From the NCBI GenBank assembly GCA_022885665.1, contig JAGQDJ010000164.1, forward strand, positions 62,001 through 126,000: a DNA stretch of 64,000 nt, in the 5' to 3' direction. Source of the DNA: Triops longicaudatus. Taxonomy: Eukaryota > Arthropoda > Branchiopoda > Notostraca > Triopsidae. The notes beneath the pieces were generated by a model. That model saw nothing but the letters and a program-made list of their open reading frames with translations. It was not told the DNA's origin and did not search any database. Both the position numbers and the translations under genes were made by a program. Positions within the stretch are counted from its first letter, which is position 1; each line of letters starts with the position of its first letter. Positions 49,101 through 59,523 of the stretch are shown here, in pieces.

Positions 49101-52100
49101 CTTATTAACATTATTAACTATTGTATTAGCTTATTAAAAATTTTATTGCGATTAACTGATTCCAGTCATTCGTTTTTACTGAATTAATACTTTCCTTTTT
49201 CGTTAACTGTACACTTTAACTTGGCTTTTCTTGTGTTTCGTAGAAGATAGCTCACAGCGGCCCGTGTTTGGCAGAAGTTTAGAGGAGCATCTGGCCTCAA
49301 CGGACCGACAAATTGCGTATCCGATCGAAGTTTGCATCTGCGCTTTGTACGAAATTGGCTTACAAGAAGAGGGTCTCTTCCGGATGGCTGGAGGTAGCTG
49401 TTTCCCTTTTTCGTCAAGTGTTCTGGAACGAATATCGTAATTGACTAATATGTTATTACGTATTACGAAAAGGTGCTTCGAAAGTCAAAAAGTTGAAAGC
49501 TGCCTTTGACGCGAATATGGCAGATTTGGGATCAGTATTGGGAGGTATTCGCGATCCTCATGTAATCGCATCCTGTTTGAAAGGTTATCTTCGAGAGTTA
49601 CCCGATCCGTTATTAACCTACGAGCTGTACGATGAATGGACTGGTGCCATCAAGTAATTTTATACAGAAAATCCTTGCACATTTATGTAGCTGACAAAGT
49701 TTTTTCAACATTAAAAATTGTACTGTTATTCATAGAGTAGCGGACCAAGATGCACGGTTGCAAGCGTTATGGCAAGTCGTTCATAAGTTACCTGAAACTC
49801 GGAAAGCCAACTTGAAATATCTGGTCAAATTTTTTGCTGAATTAGCACGCCATACAGATACCAAAATGACGTCATCGAACATTGCCATTGTCATGGCGCC
49901 TAATTTACTTTGGAGTAGAGATGAAGCGGGAGCCGAGAAAAGGTTGTAAAGCTGTGTTGGAAAATTAGCTAAATATTGTCTGATTTGCTGTTTTTGTACG
50001 CAGTATGAACATGAGCTTGGCGAGTATACATAACGCCATTATTGACACCCTCATCTCGTACGCGGATTGGTTCTTCCCTGGAGGTAAGATTACTGGATCA
50101 CTCAGTACCTTTTACACGTGCGTGGAAACAAAACCGGATATAATTCAAGAAGTTCTTTAAAGAGATTAGCGCCTGGCCATAACAATATACCCACGTGAAT
50201 AGTACCGGCACCATATGCTATGTTGTGTACCCAACGCACCACTTTGTTTATGGTCCATGTTCGAGTTAGCGTATGATATTATACCGTACTGAGTTGCTAC
50301 TTTATAATAGCTACCCCCGATTAGAAACGTTAGTACCATATGTGCATTTCGCTCTCTTATTTCCGCACTTTTTCTCCCCACTAGAAATGGATTTCTACGT
50401 GACGTGCTCTCGAATCCCTCCCACTAGTACTGTCGCGCAGTCGCCCAAGCTAGACAACGGCGGTTTTTCAGAAGACTCTGAACCTCAGACGCTTTGGATG
50501 AAGACGCATCGTCGTGTAGGGAGTTTTGAAGGGCAAGTGGATCATAATTCTACTTTGCGACCTGTAGAATCTTCTGGCAATCTCTCGGACCAAAGTTCTT
50601 CTACTGGTTCGCATCAGTTGGAATCACCCCGTCCGAAAGAAAGAAGAAGGAAGCCTGCTCCTGCCCCTCCGGGTTTAAGCCCCGCCCCTAAATCTCCAGA
50701 TACGCTTGCGGGTTCACAACCCCAGGATAAAGATCGAAAATCGCCTTCACTGAGAGAAAGACAAGAACATAAAGAGGCAGTTACACCACATCCGGAATTC
50801 ACGAAACCATCAAATTCCTTTGGTACGCTAGAAAAGCCTAAATTGGTAGAAAAACCGCGAATAAGTAGTAGTAACAGCGGAGGGGGAACGATAGAACGTA
50901 ATAAACACGTTCTAGCGGCTACACGATCGTACAGTGGCGAAAAACGCGGGACGCTGTTAGGCTTTGAAACGATAGAGAAAGAATTACAACGAGCGCTCGA
51001 AGCCCGGCAGTCAGATCCGACAGACGATAAAGACTTTGTAAGTAAACCCCCGCCAGCGTATCCACCGCCGAGACTCCAACCGTTCGATACCATTCCGGCT
51101 TTAAGTTCCAGTGTACCGGCGTTCAATTCCGCGCCTATCTCGCAGCCCGTGGCCCTTGAACGCACGAAACTCCCTGTATCCAGACCTTCTTCAGACCCGC
51201 CACAAGCGACGCAAATTGAAGTCGAGCGCTCGCGACCCCAAATTCCCGAAAGACCGCCTGTCATGCCACGTACTTCGATAGCCGTCACTGGCAGTAGCAA
51301 TAATAACAATAATAACAACACATTAGAAAGGAGGGGATCTTTGGTGATTGAAGTTAATCAGGACAAACCACATTTGGAGAAAACGCATATGTATACAGTA
51401 GATAAGCAAGTTGCAGTGGTCCAAGTCGTTACGACACCGCCGTCTTCCACGGAAAATTTGTGTGTAGCTGCAGAGCTGAATGAAAAGGAGAAAGAGAGAG
51501 AGGAGACTAAAATGGGTGCCATAACGGCTAGTGAGATATTAAGAAGTCATCCTGGTGCGGATAATGATATCATGTACGCGGACGGAGAGCAAGCGAATGT
51601 GACGGTACCGGCTGAAGAAGAGGTTTTTCTACGGAAGTCGTCTTTCAGAGGATCTTTCAAAGGTAATATTAGTAACATATTACTTGAACAATAGAAGAAT
51701 TTGGGATTAAGGATTGTAAAAAATGTTTTCAACAAAGTAGCGATAATAATATTTGTATGGCCTCGCAGATCGTTCGAGTGATCCGTTAGCCAAGCCAGAA
51801 AGACCGCCAAAGCCAGAGCGTATTCCTGGAAGCACTGCTAGTCTCGATAAAGTGGAATTACCAGGTAATACTGATTAAGGAACAAAGGCGTGCTTACATG
51901 CTGAAACTTTTACAAGCGACTTACTGCCTGGACCGGTAACTTGGCTAGTCTAGTTAACGTGTATGCATGTGCAATGTATCTCGGCTTTAGACTTTTTGTT
52001 CTCGGGTAGCGAGTCGACGTAACTTGCACACGCGGTACGAAGTGTTACGGTTTAATAGTTACGTAAGTTAACCCATTTGCTTTTTATGTAGGGAGTGGAA

Positions 52101-52192
52101 GCAGTGTATTACCGCGTAAACCTCAACCTCCTATTCCGCCCGTGAAGCCGAGAATTGGAAGTTCTGTAAATCCAGATAGCACAGACCTTTAA
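46147..52192 (+). CDS. ARHGAP17: BAR-domain RhoGAP of the ARHGAP17/44 (RICH, nadrin; fly RhoGAP92B) family
   Basis: Twelve exons: 46147-46199, 48033-48183, 48235-48311, 48556-48829, 48884-49034, 49244-49393, 49473-49653, 49736-49942, 50004-50083, 50385-51662, 51769-51864, 52092-52192; 932 aa. The family-specific start MKKQFFRVMQLADQTFAR leads into an N-BAR domain (about residues 1-245) that senses curved membrane. The RhoGAP domain follows (SLEEHLASTDRQIAYPIE, catalytic Arg in EEGLFRMAG, LKGYLRELPDPLLTYELY, MTSSNIAIVMAPNLLW), acting on Cdc42/Rac at junctions and synapses. The large exon at 50385 encodes a low-complexity Pro/Ser tail with SH3-ligand-like PPAYPPP and an Asn run. The C-terminus STDL is a class I PDZ ligand, like ESTAL of human ARHGAP17. 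Paralogues ARHGAP44 and SH3BP1 cannot be told apart; an invertebrate single ancestor is likely. Confidence 0.95.
46200..48032 (+). other. Long first intron of ARHGAP17
   Basis: 1.83-kb GT-AG intron, by far the largest in this gene. No conserved exon or repeat found inside; open frames near 46736-47141 overlap on both strands and resemble nothing known. Confidence 0.55.
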
Positions 52193-52689
52193 GAAAATAT
52201 TGAAATTTTTCGCTTTTTATTTTTTTTTTGCTCTTTACAAGAAGACAGTTTCTGCCCCTTTAAGCTCATTTATCTCCCTTTCATAACAATATTACGGATA
52301 CAAACCTTTACTGTTATCTTTGCATGTATTCAGGTAATGTATAATTTTGTCAAAAGTCTAAAAGAAAACGAAAGTCTGGGTGCTCGTATATTCCAAAAAT
52401 TAAAATGCATTTTGGAAATCGTGTGCAAATGTCACGAAAAATCAGTCCTTTACAACATTGTGATAATTATGATTGTGCCTTTTCATTTCTCTCTTTTCTT
52501 TATTTCTTTCTCCCTAGTAACCAATTTGTAGTGCGATTTGTTTCTTTCAGCAGAAAATGTATAACCAGTGACGTTGATATATATAAATATAAAATGTGCC
52601 AATGTTCGCGATATTACTACTTTATTGTATTACAATTGTTGTCACTTCCTTTATTTTTCTTTTGCTGATTTTCAGGTTTGAATTGCCTT
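52193..52689. other. Convergent 3' region of ARHGAP17 and MRPL58
   Basis: 497 nt between stop codons, very T-rich. No clean AATAAA was found on the plus strand here, so the ARHGAP17 cleavage signal is not assigned. Confidence 0.5.
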
Positions 52690-53796
52690 TCATTCGTAGT
52701 CTGGAGCTTGGCGTCCTTGCTTCGTTAACGAGTGCAATCTTTTCTGTTGTAATCGTTGTCTTGCAGCCTTTTCTTGTCTGCAAAGGAAGCAAAGTTTAGC
52801 AATGTAAAAATCATGACCATCTCATACGAAATTGAAGCTCAAAATTTACCTTCGACGTTGCAGTTCCAGGGAAGCCGTGGAGGGCAGCGTAGGTTCTGAC
52901 GCTTCCGTGGCGTAAATCATGTTACGAATTTTGTCCAAACAGTCAGCTAAGTTGAGCTGTTGAGATCGTGTGCGGTCAGATTTAATTACAAGGTATCCAT
53001 CCTTGTTAATTTGATTGGCGGCACGTTTGGCTAATAACACGCGCGTGCTTTCAGGAATCCATTCCGCAGTTTCCAAATGAAAACGAAGATCAACTTTGGT
53101 TGCTACGCAGTTGACATTCTGTCCACCTGGTCCACTACTCCGACTATATTGAATCTCCAAGCGTTCTGAATACCACAATCATATTAAATTACTAAGACTG
53201 TTAACAGACCGAAACTGGTTGGTTGGGACACATCGCTTTTGATGCTTTCTTTAGTAAAAAGAACAGAGATTATAGATAAATATTTGAAACGGTGAACCAA
53301 CCATTCATAATCACCACACCGCCGAGATTTTACGGACTACTAGTAAGACGGAATTTTCCCGAGGGTCCATAGAGTCTGAGAGTCTCATTTGATTACAAAA
53401 CTAGTAAGTAATTTCTGTTTAAAGAAGCTGTATATAATGAAATGCAACGGATAGAACTCCGTGGGTCACCGGTAACCCAACAAACAGTAGTCCGTAAAAC
53501 CGCGGCTTTGCTGCAATTTAGATGAAAGAGACATACCTAAAGGTATATAGCCTGAAAACTTGCCGTTTTCATTTTGAGGTATCTGAAAATAGGTTAATTA
53601 GTAAATATTGTACTAATTTTCAATGTTACCGCGCTGCAATACGTACTTTTGGAGTAGTTGTAATATCAAGGCTACTCTGAGGATATAATTTATCTAAGCT
53701 GTATTTGCTACGAAACGACGGTAGGGCAGACGCATTTTCCGTTTGACTGGAAAGATGCCTGATTCTCATTAAACTTCTAGTTAAATTTCGCAGCAT
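52690..53796 (-). CDS. MRPL58: Mitoribosome-integrated peptidyl-tRNA hydrolase ICT1 (mL62)
   Basis: Four exons on the minus strand: 53796-53647, 53582-53537, 53165-52850, 52777-52690; 199 aa, near the human 206. It is a release-factor-like protein built into the large mitoribosomal subunit that hydrolyses peptidyl-tRNA on stalled ribosomes. The catalytic GGQ is intact in SRSSGPGGQNVN, followed by KVDLRFHLETAEWIP, LVIKSDRTRSQQLN and ADCLDKIRNMI, then a basic tail (RQRLQQKRLHSLTKQ) needed for ribosome binding in this family. The N-terminus MLRNLTRSLMRIRHLSS is Arg-rich and acid-free, a good mitochondrial presequence. Divergent from NDUFB10. Confidence 0.95.
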
Positions 53797-54183
53797 TGCT
53801 ACTTCAAAACTTGTGGACGTTCTTGATGTTTACTTTCCTGCACGTTCTCAAATACGTCCAGGAGCCCGTAAAATAACTTAAGAAACCAAGCTCGAATGAA
53901 GGACGCATTCTAGAACCCATATCCGGAAAGTGGCGCTGCTCACCTTATGGTTTCTATGCAGCGGCAATAACGCAAACTAATATTAGCTACATCCTCCATT
54001 TCGTCTGTTTTGGGTATGAGTTTTTAGTTTTTTTTTAACGTGAAGCAGGTTAATAATTAACTTTTTATATAGCTCTTACCTCCTTTTTTGTACGTGAATC
54101 AATTACTTGTTAACTTAATAATAAGTTACTAAAATTATCTGTTACAAATAGGACTTTTTGACGAACACGTAAACCAAATAACA
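53797..54183. promoter_or_regulatory. Probable bidirectional promoter of MRPL58 and NDUFB10
   Basis: Only 387 nt separate the divergent start codons of two nuclear genes for mitochondrial proteins. No TATA box on either side; the half next to MRPL58 is more GC-rich and the half next to NDUFB10 is AT-rich. Transcription starts cannot be placed from sequence. Confidence 0.5.
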
Positions 54184-55310
54184 ATGGACGGTGCTGATTT
54201 TCCACCTCGGAACACCTTCGAAGCTTTCGTACGGGCAGTGTATAACACTGTGGATGCTCCAGTAACATGGTTTAGAGGTAGCTGTCGTATTCCTTATTTG
54301 ATCACTGAAGGTGTATTCTTTCTGCAGAAAAAGTTGTTGCGTCTAACCGCCCGCATTCGACGTGGTACCATGAAAAGTTTCGTCGAGTACCAACAATTGA
54401 TGAGTGTTACCATGATGATATCGTCTGTTACGTCGAAGCCCAGCACCAGTTCATTCGTGACAGGTAAGTCAAACTGTGTCAATTGCCCATGAAGTTTGTA
54501 ACTTATTTTTATTTATTTGTTTTCTCCTTAGGATGGTGGATAACAATATTTTGACACTGTTGCGTAAACGACTCCATGATTGTACGATTTACGAGGCTCC
54601 TGATCACGAAGAGAAATGCAAGCATTTGTTGGACCAATACAAAGAAGCCTCTGGCAACTGGTTCATGAAATGTAAGTGCGGCTCGTAGAAGTAGTTGAAA
54701 GCGAGTACCATCGGTTTGCTTTCATTGTACCAATTTTTTTCCAACCTTATTTTGCTGGTAACCTCACTTGTCAGAACTCGATGAAGATCTAGAGAAACTG
54801 TCTACCTTTTTTTCATTATTTCCTTCCGTGTGAGGGCGCGTCTGCCATTGACAGCTGAGCACAACTGGATTGTAGCAAAGAAAAGATAGAAGTTTCATGT
54901 GAGGAGCAGATGCTTTTAGTAGGTGCATAAGAATGTTGAACCCTTCCGATTCATACTGTGAGTTCCGGCCTATAGTAGATTTTTATTTCCAATACCGTAC
55001 CCTTTTAGGAGTGTTAAATCTTCTATTTTTCTCATGATTATCGGTCAGAAACGTTTTCTGAGCTGAACTGGGCTATTTACCGACGAAGCTTTGCATCAAC
55101 TGCCAAGTGTTCTCAATCGGAAAAATGAGAAAGGCTGACATGTTAATCGTTTGTTTGATTAAACGTACATTTGGTGTAGATGGTGACCTGGGCGCCCGAC
55201 CCACCGTGATTGACGCTTACATGAAACAGAAACACCGCATGATCTGGGAACGTCGCCACGGTCCTGTTGGTGTTGGCCGAAAAGATGCGGAACCTGTTGC
55301 TGCTCATTAA
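54184..55310 (+). CDS. NDUFB10: NADH dehydrogenase 1 beta subcomplex subunit 10 (PDSW)
   Basis: Four exons: 54184-54277, 54328-54463, 54532-54671, 55180-55310; 166 aa against 172 in human. An accessory subunit of complex I on the intermembrane-space side of the distal membrane arm. Matches the family in AVYNTVDAPVTWFREKVV, WYHEKFRRVPTIDECYHDDI, CYVEAQHQFIRDRMVDNNI and the cysteine-bearing helix LHDCTIYEAPDHEEKCKHLL; the paired cysteines form disulphides in this family. The C-terminus is basic then GRKDAEPVAAH. The start MDGADFPPRNTF is the only upstream Met in the exon. The last intron is 508 nt, the others are 50-68 nt. Confidence 0.94.
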
Positions 55311-55910
55311 AAGACCTGGCCTAAGTCTATTTAGTTACAAGAGAAATGAAAGCTAACACAACCAGCAGTGTAATGGCTTGATGTACAGCGTGAATAGAAA
55401 AGTTTACACAGTAAAATGTGGACTTCGTTTCCTCCCATCTAACAACTAATTTACTTTTTATATACTCATATGCTAGCATCATGTAAATTACAGTACGAAG
55501 GAAGACGTTGGTACATATAATAAAAAACTGCCCAGTTTCTCGAGTGTGTTCCACTGCATCATCTACCATACATTTCTGATCCACGGCAAAGCTTTCAATG
55601 GAATAAATTCAATATTAGTGAACGAACTGCCATGAGTGTAAAGGCCGTTTATTGAAATAGGTACATACAAGTTCAAGTAGTATGAAAAATTTTTGCGAGT
55701 ATTCCTTAAATAGTATCGCTTATTTTTTTCCGACTCTCACTGAAATAGTGAAGCAATTTGTGATGTTAATAAGGGAAATTAATTTCAATATTTTCATCGT
55801 CGCTTTGGTTTCCGTTTTCATGTTATCAAGGTTGCACCGGTACAAAATTATGTTTAAAATTGTCGAAGTTTCAACAGCATAGGTATCACTGTAACTGGCT
55901 GACATGAGTG

Positions 55911-55963
55911 CAGCTCGAGCTAAAACAAGCGCGCTCCAAATTGCGCGAGCGGTGATCACGATT

Positions 55964-56003
<40 letters not shown>

Positions 56004-56651
56004 AAGCGTAAGCTCGAGCGGAGAGTGAACGACCGCACGCTCGCGACTGGAATGCTATCTAACGGATTTTTTTCATTTATTCTTCTTTTCGTGCAACGAA
56101 AGAAGGCAATCTACCACTTATGTGAGTTGTCCTATGTATCTAGTGTTGATTGGCTGTGTGTTCTGCTTTTGTGGTCTAAAGTGGAACACAAGATCAGACT
56201 ATGTCTAAATGCCCTTAAGCGATTTTAGTCCATGAAAATTTGCGATTTTGCCCCTCTTCCTACCAGTTGCCTAACCAGAAAACCCAACTAACCGAAGACT
56301 ATCATGACCTACCTAAAGCTGAGAAAACTTAGCATTATGAGATAATTTTTTTTCCTTCTTCTTAGAATTATATGCTGCAGTTCTTGTACGCTTGTTTCAT
56401 AAAATAGCCTATCCGAGAAAAGACCATGAAAAGTGGAAAAGGTAGGTTATTGAATTTTTTTAAAGTTAATTCCACTTTTTTAAGTAGCATTTTTTAAATA
56501 GTATTTTTAAAGTAGAAATTTTATAAAAAAAATATTATTTTTCAAGTCAACGGGAAAAATCATACGAGCGTGAACGTGAGCGAGAGCGCGTTCTTTTCGA
56601 AAAATTACGAGTGTGACCGAGAGCGGAAATTTAAAACGAGCGCGCTCTGTA
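55911..56651. mobile_element. GAGCG-rich inverted element, possible non-autonomous hAT-like transposon
   Basis: The two ends are both crowded with GAGCG/CGCTC motifs: left 55911-56046 (CAGCTCGAGCT, GCGCGCTCC, GCGCGAGCGG, GCTCGAGCGG, CGCACGCTCGCG) and right 56559-56651 (CGAGCGTGAACGTGAGCGAG, GAGCGCG, CGAGAGCGG, CGAGCGCGCTCTG). The right end reversed starts CAGAGCGCGCT, matching CAGCTCGAGCT at the left in 8 of 11 positions, and AAATT..CGGT..CAC recurs in both. The AT-rich interior has no transposase. The 8-bp flanks are not identical, so no target-site duplication supports the limits. Confidence 0.4.
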
Positions 56652-59076
56652 CAAAACTATCGGTTTTAGCTCTGAGCGCAGCTTTCTCAATCTTCTTGAA
56701 AACGTTTTCGCCATATAACCGCATAGTGGCGCTAGCGGCTTATCCTTAAGCGATCTATGCCGCAAGCCCTTACTCGACGAATTCCCCATTAACGCGTATC
56801 GTATACTTAGAATTTTGAGTGTTTGAAGTCCGGTGCGTTTTGTGGTATAACCCATGTGTACAATTCCGTTGCAGTTTTACTACAAATGATGTACCGAAGC
56901 GTAATTATTCTCAGGTAAGAATTTTACATTTTCAGAAACACATCCCGTTGCTGTGATGATGCCCTGACGTCATCTTATTAATGTATGAAAGATAACAACA
57001 GCGGAGTTCTTTGTTCTCTTGGCGCGCGGGAACTGAAGGAAAGTCGCTGGTTACGTTGGGCAAACTTCAAAGTGAGGTAGCTTGGCTTGTACGCGTTTTT
57101 GTTTTCCAGCTTTCTCGTACAAGAAAGCCGAAAGAATCTCAAGATATTTCATTCCACGAAAGGAAATTCCGTATCTTTTTTCCGCTCTCAACTGGTAATA
57201 TGAAGTCCAGCGAAGTAATAGGCCCTTTCTAGTCGGACGATCCGAAGAGAGTTATATATAGTATGTCTAAAACTTGAATCTTATTTGTAATAAACGTTCG
57301 AATTGTTCCCCCCGTCGTTGGTTGGCATGGTAAACGCAGCGTCTGTGAAGTTTTTAGGCACGTAATTGGCTTCCGGGAAGTCCGCGTCTGTCGTCTCTGT
57401 AATGTTAAATCTTCTTTCGAACTTTGCCTTCTAGAAAAAATGACTGAGTCAGGCTATTCAAGTGTTTTCGCCCGTATACAAACTAGTTAGTAAGTTCTCT
57501 ATTGCAGATACCACAACAATGTGTTTCTTGGTTGTACGAGCTGCGAAAAGGGGAAAAGGTATCTCGTGTTCTTTCTTTTCAGTATTTCCGATCCTCTGGA
57601 TTGGCCCGAGTGCAAGTTTCTGTAAGTCTAGCCCTAAAGCGCATGTAAGCCAACGAGGAACCTGAGGAAGCAATTTGGTTTAGGTACCAGAAAGTTGTTG
57701 TAAGTGTATTTCATTTTGTTAACGACATCTCTTCACTTATTACGAATATTCCCATCGAGTTTCATGTTTTACACGCGTTGGGCTGTCTGGTAAGCAGTTT
57801 GGATAATGATGGGAAAAAATATGGAAAAAATGTGCCCTATGAGAACCTTTTGTGCGGCAAACCTTCCTGAATACTGCACGGTCTGCGAACAGCCTGTGTA
57901 CAACCTAATGACGAGTCTCGTGTACAATGTATTCTCATGGTCTGTTATGTGACTTCTTCGAAAGTAGAGTCTGGCCGATTCTTTTTTTCTGAGCGGTAGA
58001 ACATCCGTGAGCGAAGCCATATTTGAGCAGTTTCTTTTGCGAGCAATTCTGACTTCCACGGTACAAGCAGCACTCGTAAATTGAACATATCAAAGGCCCC
58101 CCTCTCTACATGCTTTTTGTGATGAATTGTGTCTCCTTAGTTTGAGACCACTATTTAAAAAAATGTCGAGCTGAGATTAATATACTTCTCTTGCAATAGA
58201 AACTCGGTTTGGTGAAAGTATTTTGTATTGAAACGACTTCAAAGTCACGGAATCAATGTAAGGACTACTGCAATTTTTCTAAACCAAAACCGAACTGACC
58301 GTTCTGAAATAGTTGCGCTACTCTAAGGAATAATTAAAGATTTGGAAGGCAATACCAGTTTGATTGCGGTACTTTGGGCAAAAAGCTCGCTTTCGTGGCA
58401 CTTCCAAAAGGTCGTATTGAACTAACGGAGAAAAGTTGAAGTTACGACAGCAAAAGAAGTTAAGATCTTGAATAGAGATAGTTCTTAAAAGGTAAAGGAA
58501 ACTAAGGGCCCTCTTGGAGTAAAGTACAGTAGAATTCCGATTTTGTCCTCCCCGATTATGGAAAACCAAGGTTATGTTAACTGTCACGGTAAATACTTTC
58601 TTAATTTACAATGGGTTTTGCAGTGATTTTACAGCATTAAGTCATGTATATTATGAGCCATTACAGTAGTTGTTTCGCATAATTACACTTTATAACTGTA
58701 AGTCTAAACAATTTATTAGCGATTAATATTCCACATTGTCTTTTTTATTTTCCTTTGTGAATGTCTGTCTGATTGTGTCAACTGTCCAACTTGTTAACCA
58801 TTGTCTGGTCCCAAGTCATTGACAAAATCGGAATTCTCCCGTACGTGCGTATGGGTACATAGTGCCTATTGTTCTGTGTAATATAATTCTCCAAAAATTC
58901 TTCGAAGCATTTTTTCCGTTTCATTTATTTTAGTAAAGCGTTAGTTATAAGAGAACACGTTAAAAGTGCAAATAAATCATCAGCTTGAAACGGTACGTCA
59001 TCAGTTATTAAAAGTAATTTTACCTGGAACACAAACCTTTGACAGTAACATTTTTAGCCTTTAGTGGTGGCGTTAA

Positions 59077-59133
59077 GATGCACGTAAAAATATAAAGGAT
59101 GCACGTAAAGATAGAAAGGATAAAAATATAAAG
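59077..59133. repeat. Short tandem repeat, 21-bp unit, about 2.7 copies
   Basis: Units at 59077-59097 and 59098-59118 both begin GATGCACGTAAA and end with AAAG, followed by a partial third unit at 59119-59133. Confidence 0.7.
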
Positions 59134-59523
59134 TCATTTCGTCATTTTATCTTGGCTCACTGATCACTAGCGAGTTCATCGTGGACGATGACAGATGAAC
59201 CCTATGACAGCGTGCACTCCGTATCCGATATAGGGAGCATTGATAAAGCAAACTAAGCGACACTCTTCTGGTGGCCGTGTAACTTTAGAGTATCTACCTT
59301 GGAGTATCTACCTAATACCTACATAATTTCAAATAGTATAAGAAATGCAGCAAAATGGACTGAGTAGGAACGTCCATGTATTTTTTCTGGTACTTTCTGC
59401 GTTACAATAATTGTGGGGAATTGTCCCACTTTCGGAGTCATTCACGAATTTCACTCCACGGCACCACCCTCCTGAATCAGGACACAGAACTAACTGTAAC
59501 AAGCATTTCTCTCTCTTTACATT

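Larger units (their letters stand above)
55311..59523. other. 4.2-kb region without a recognised gene
   Basis: Lies between the convergent NDUFB10 and stargazin-like genes. It contains the NDUFB10 3' UTR (AATAAA near 55597), a GAGCG-rich element (55911-56651), a poly(T) tract (about 55968-56001), and a short 21-bp tandem repeat (59077-59133). Two frames of some length exist (55327-55584 minus, 85 codons with hydrophobic segments; 57769-58059 minus) but match no family I know. Confidence 0.5.

Noticed and set aside
50614..51321. 235-codon minus-strand frame opposite the ARHGAP17 large exon
   Set aside because: Shadow of the Pro/Ser-rich coding exon on the plus strand; no independent signals.
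55327..55584. 85-codon minus-strand frame with two hydrophobic segments after NDUFB10
   Set aside because: Falls in the likely NDUFB10 3' UTR and resembles no known small membrane protein.
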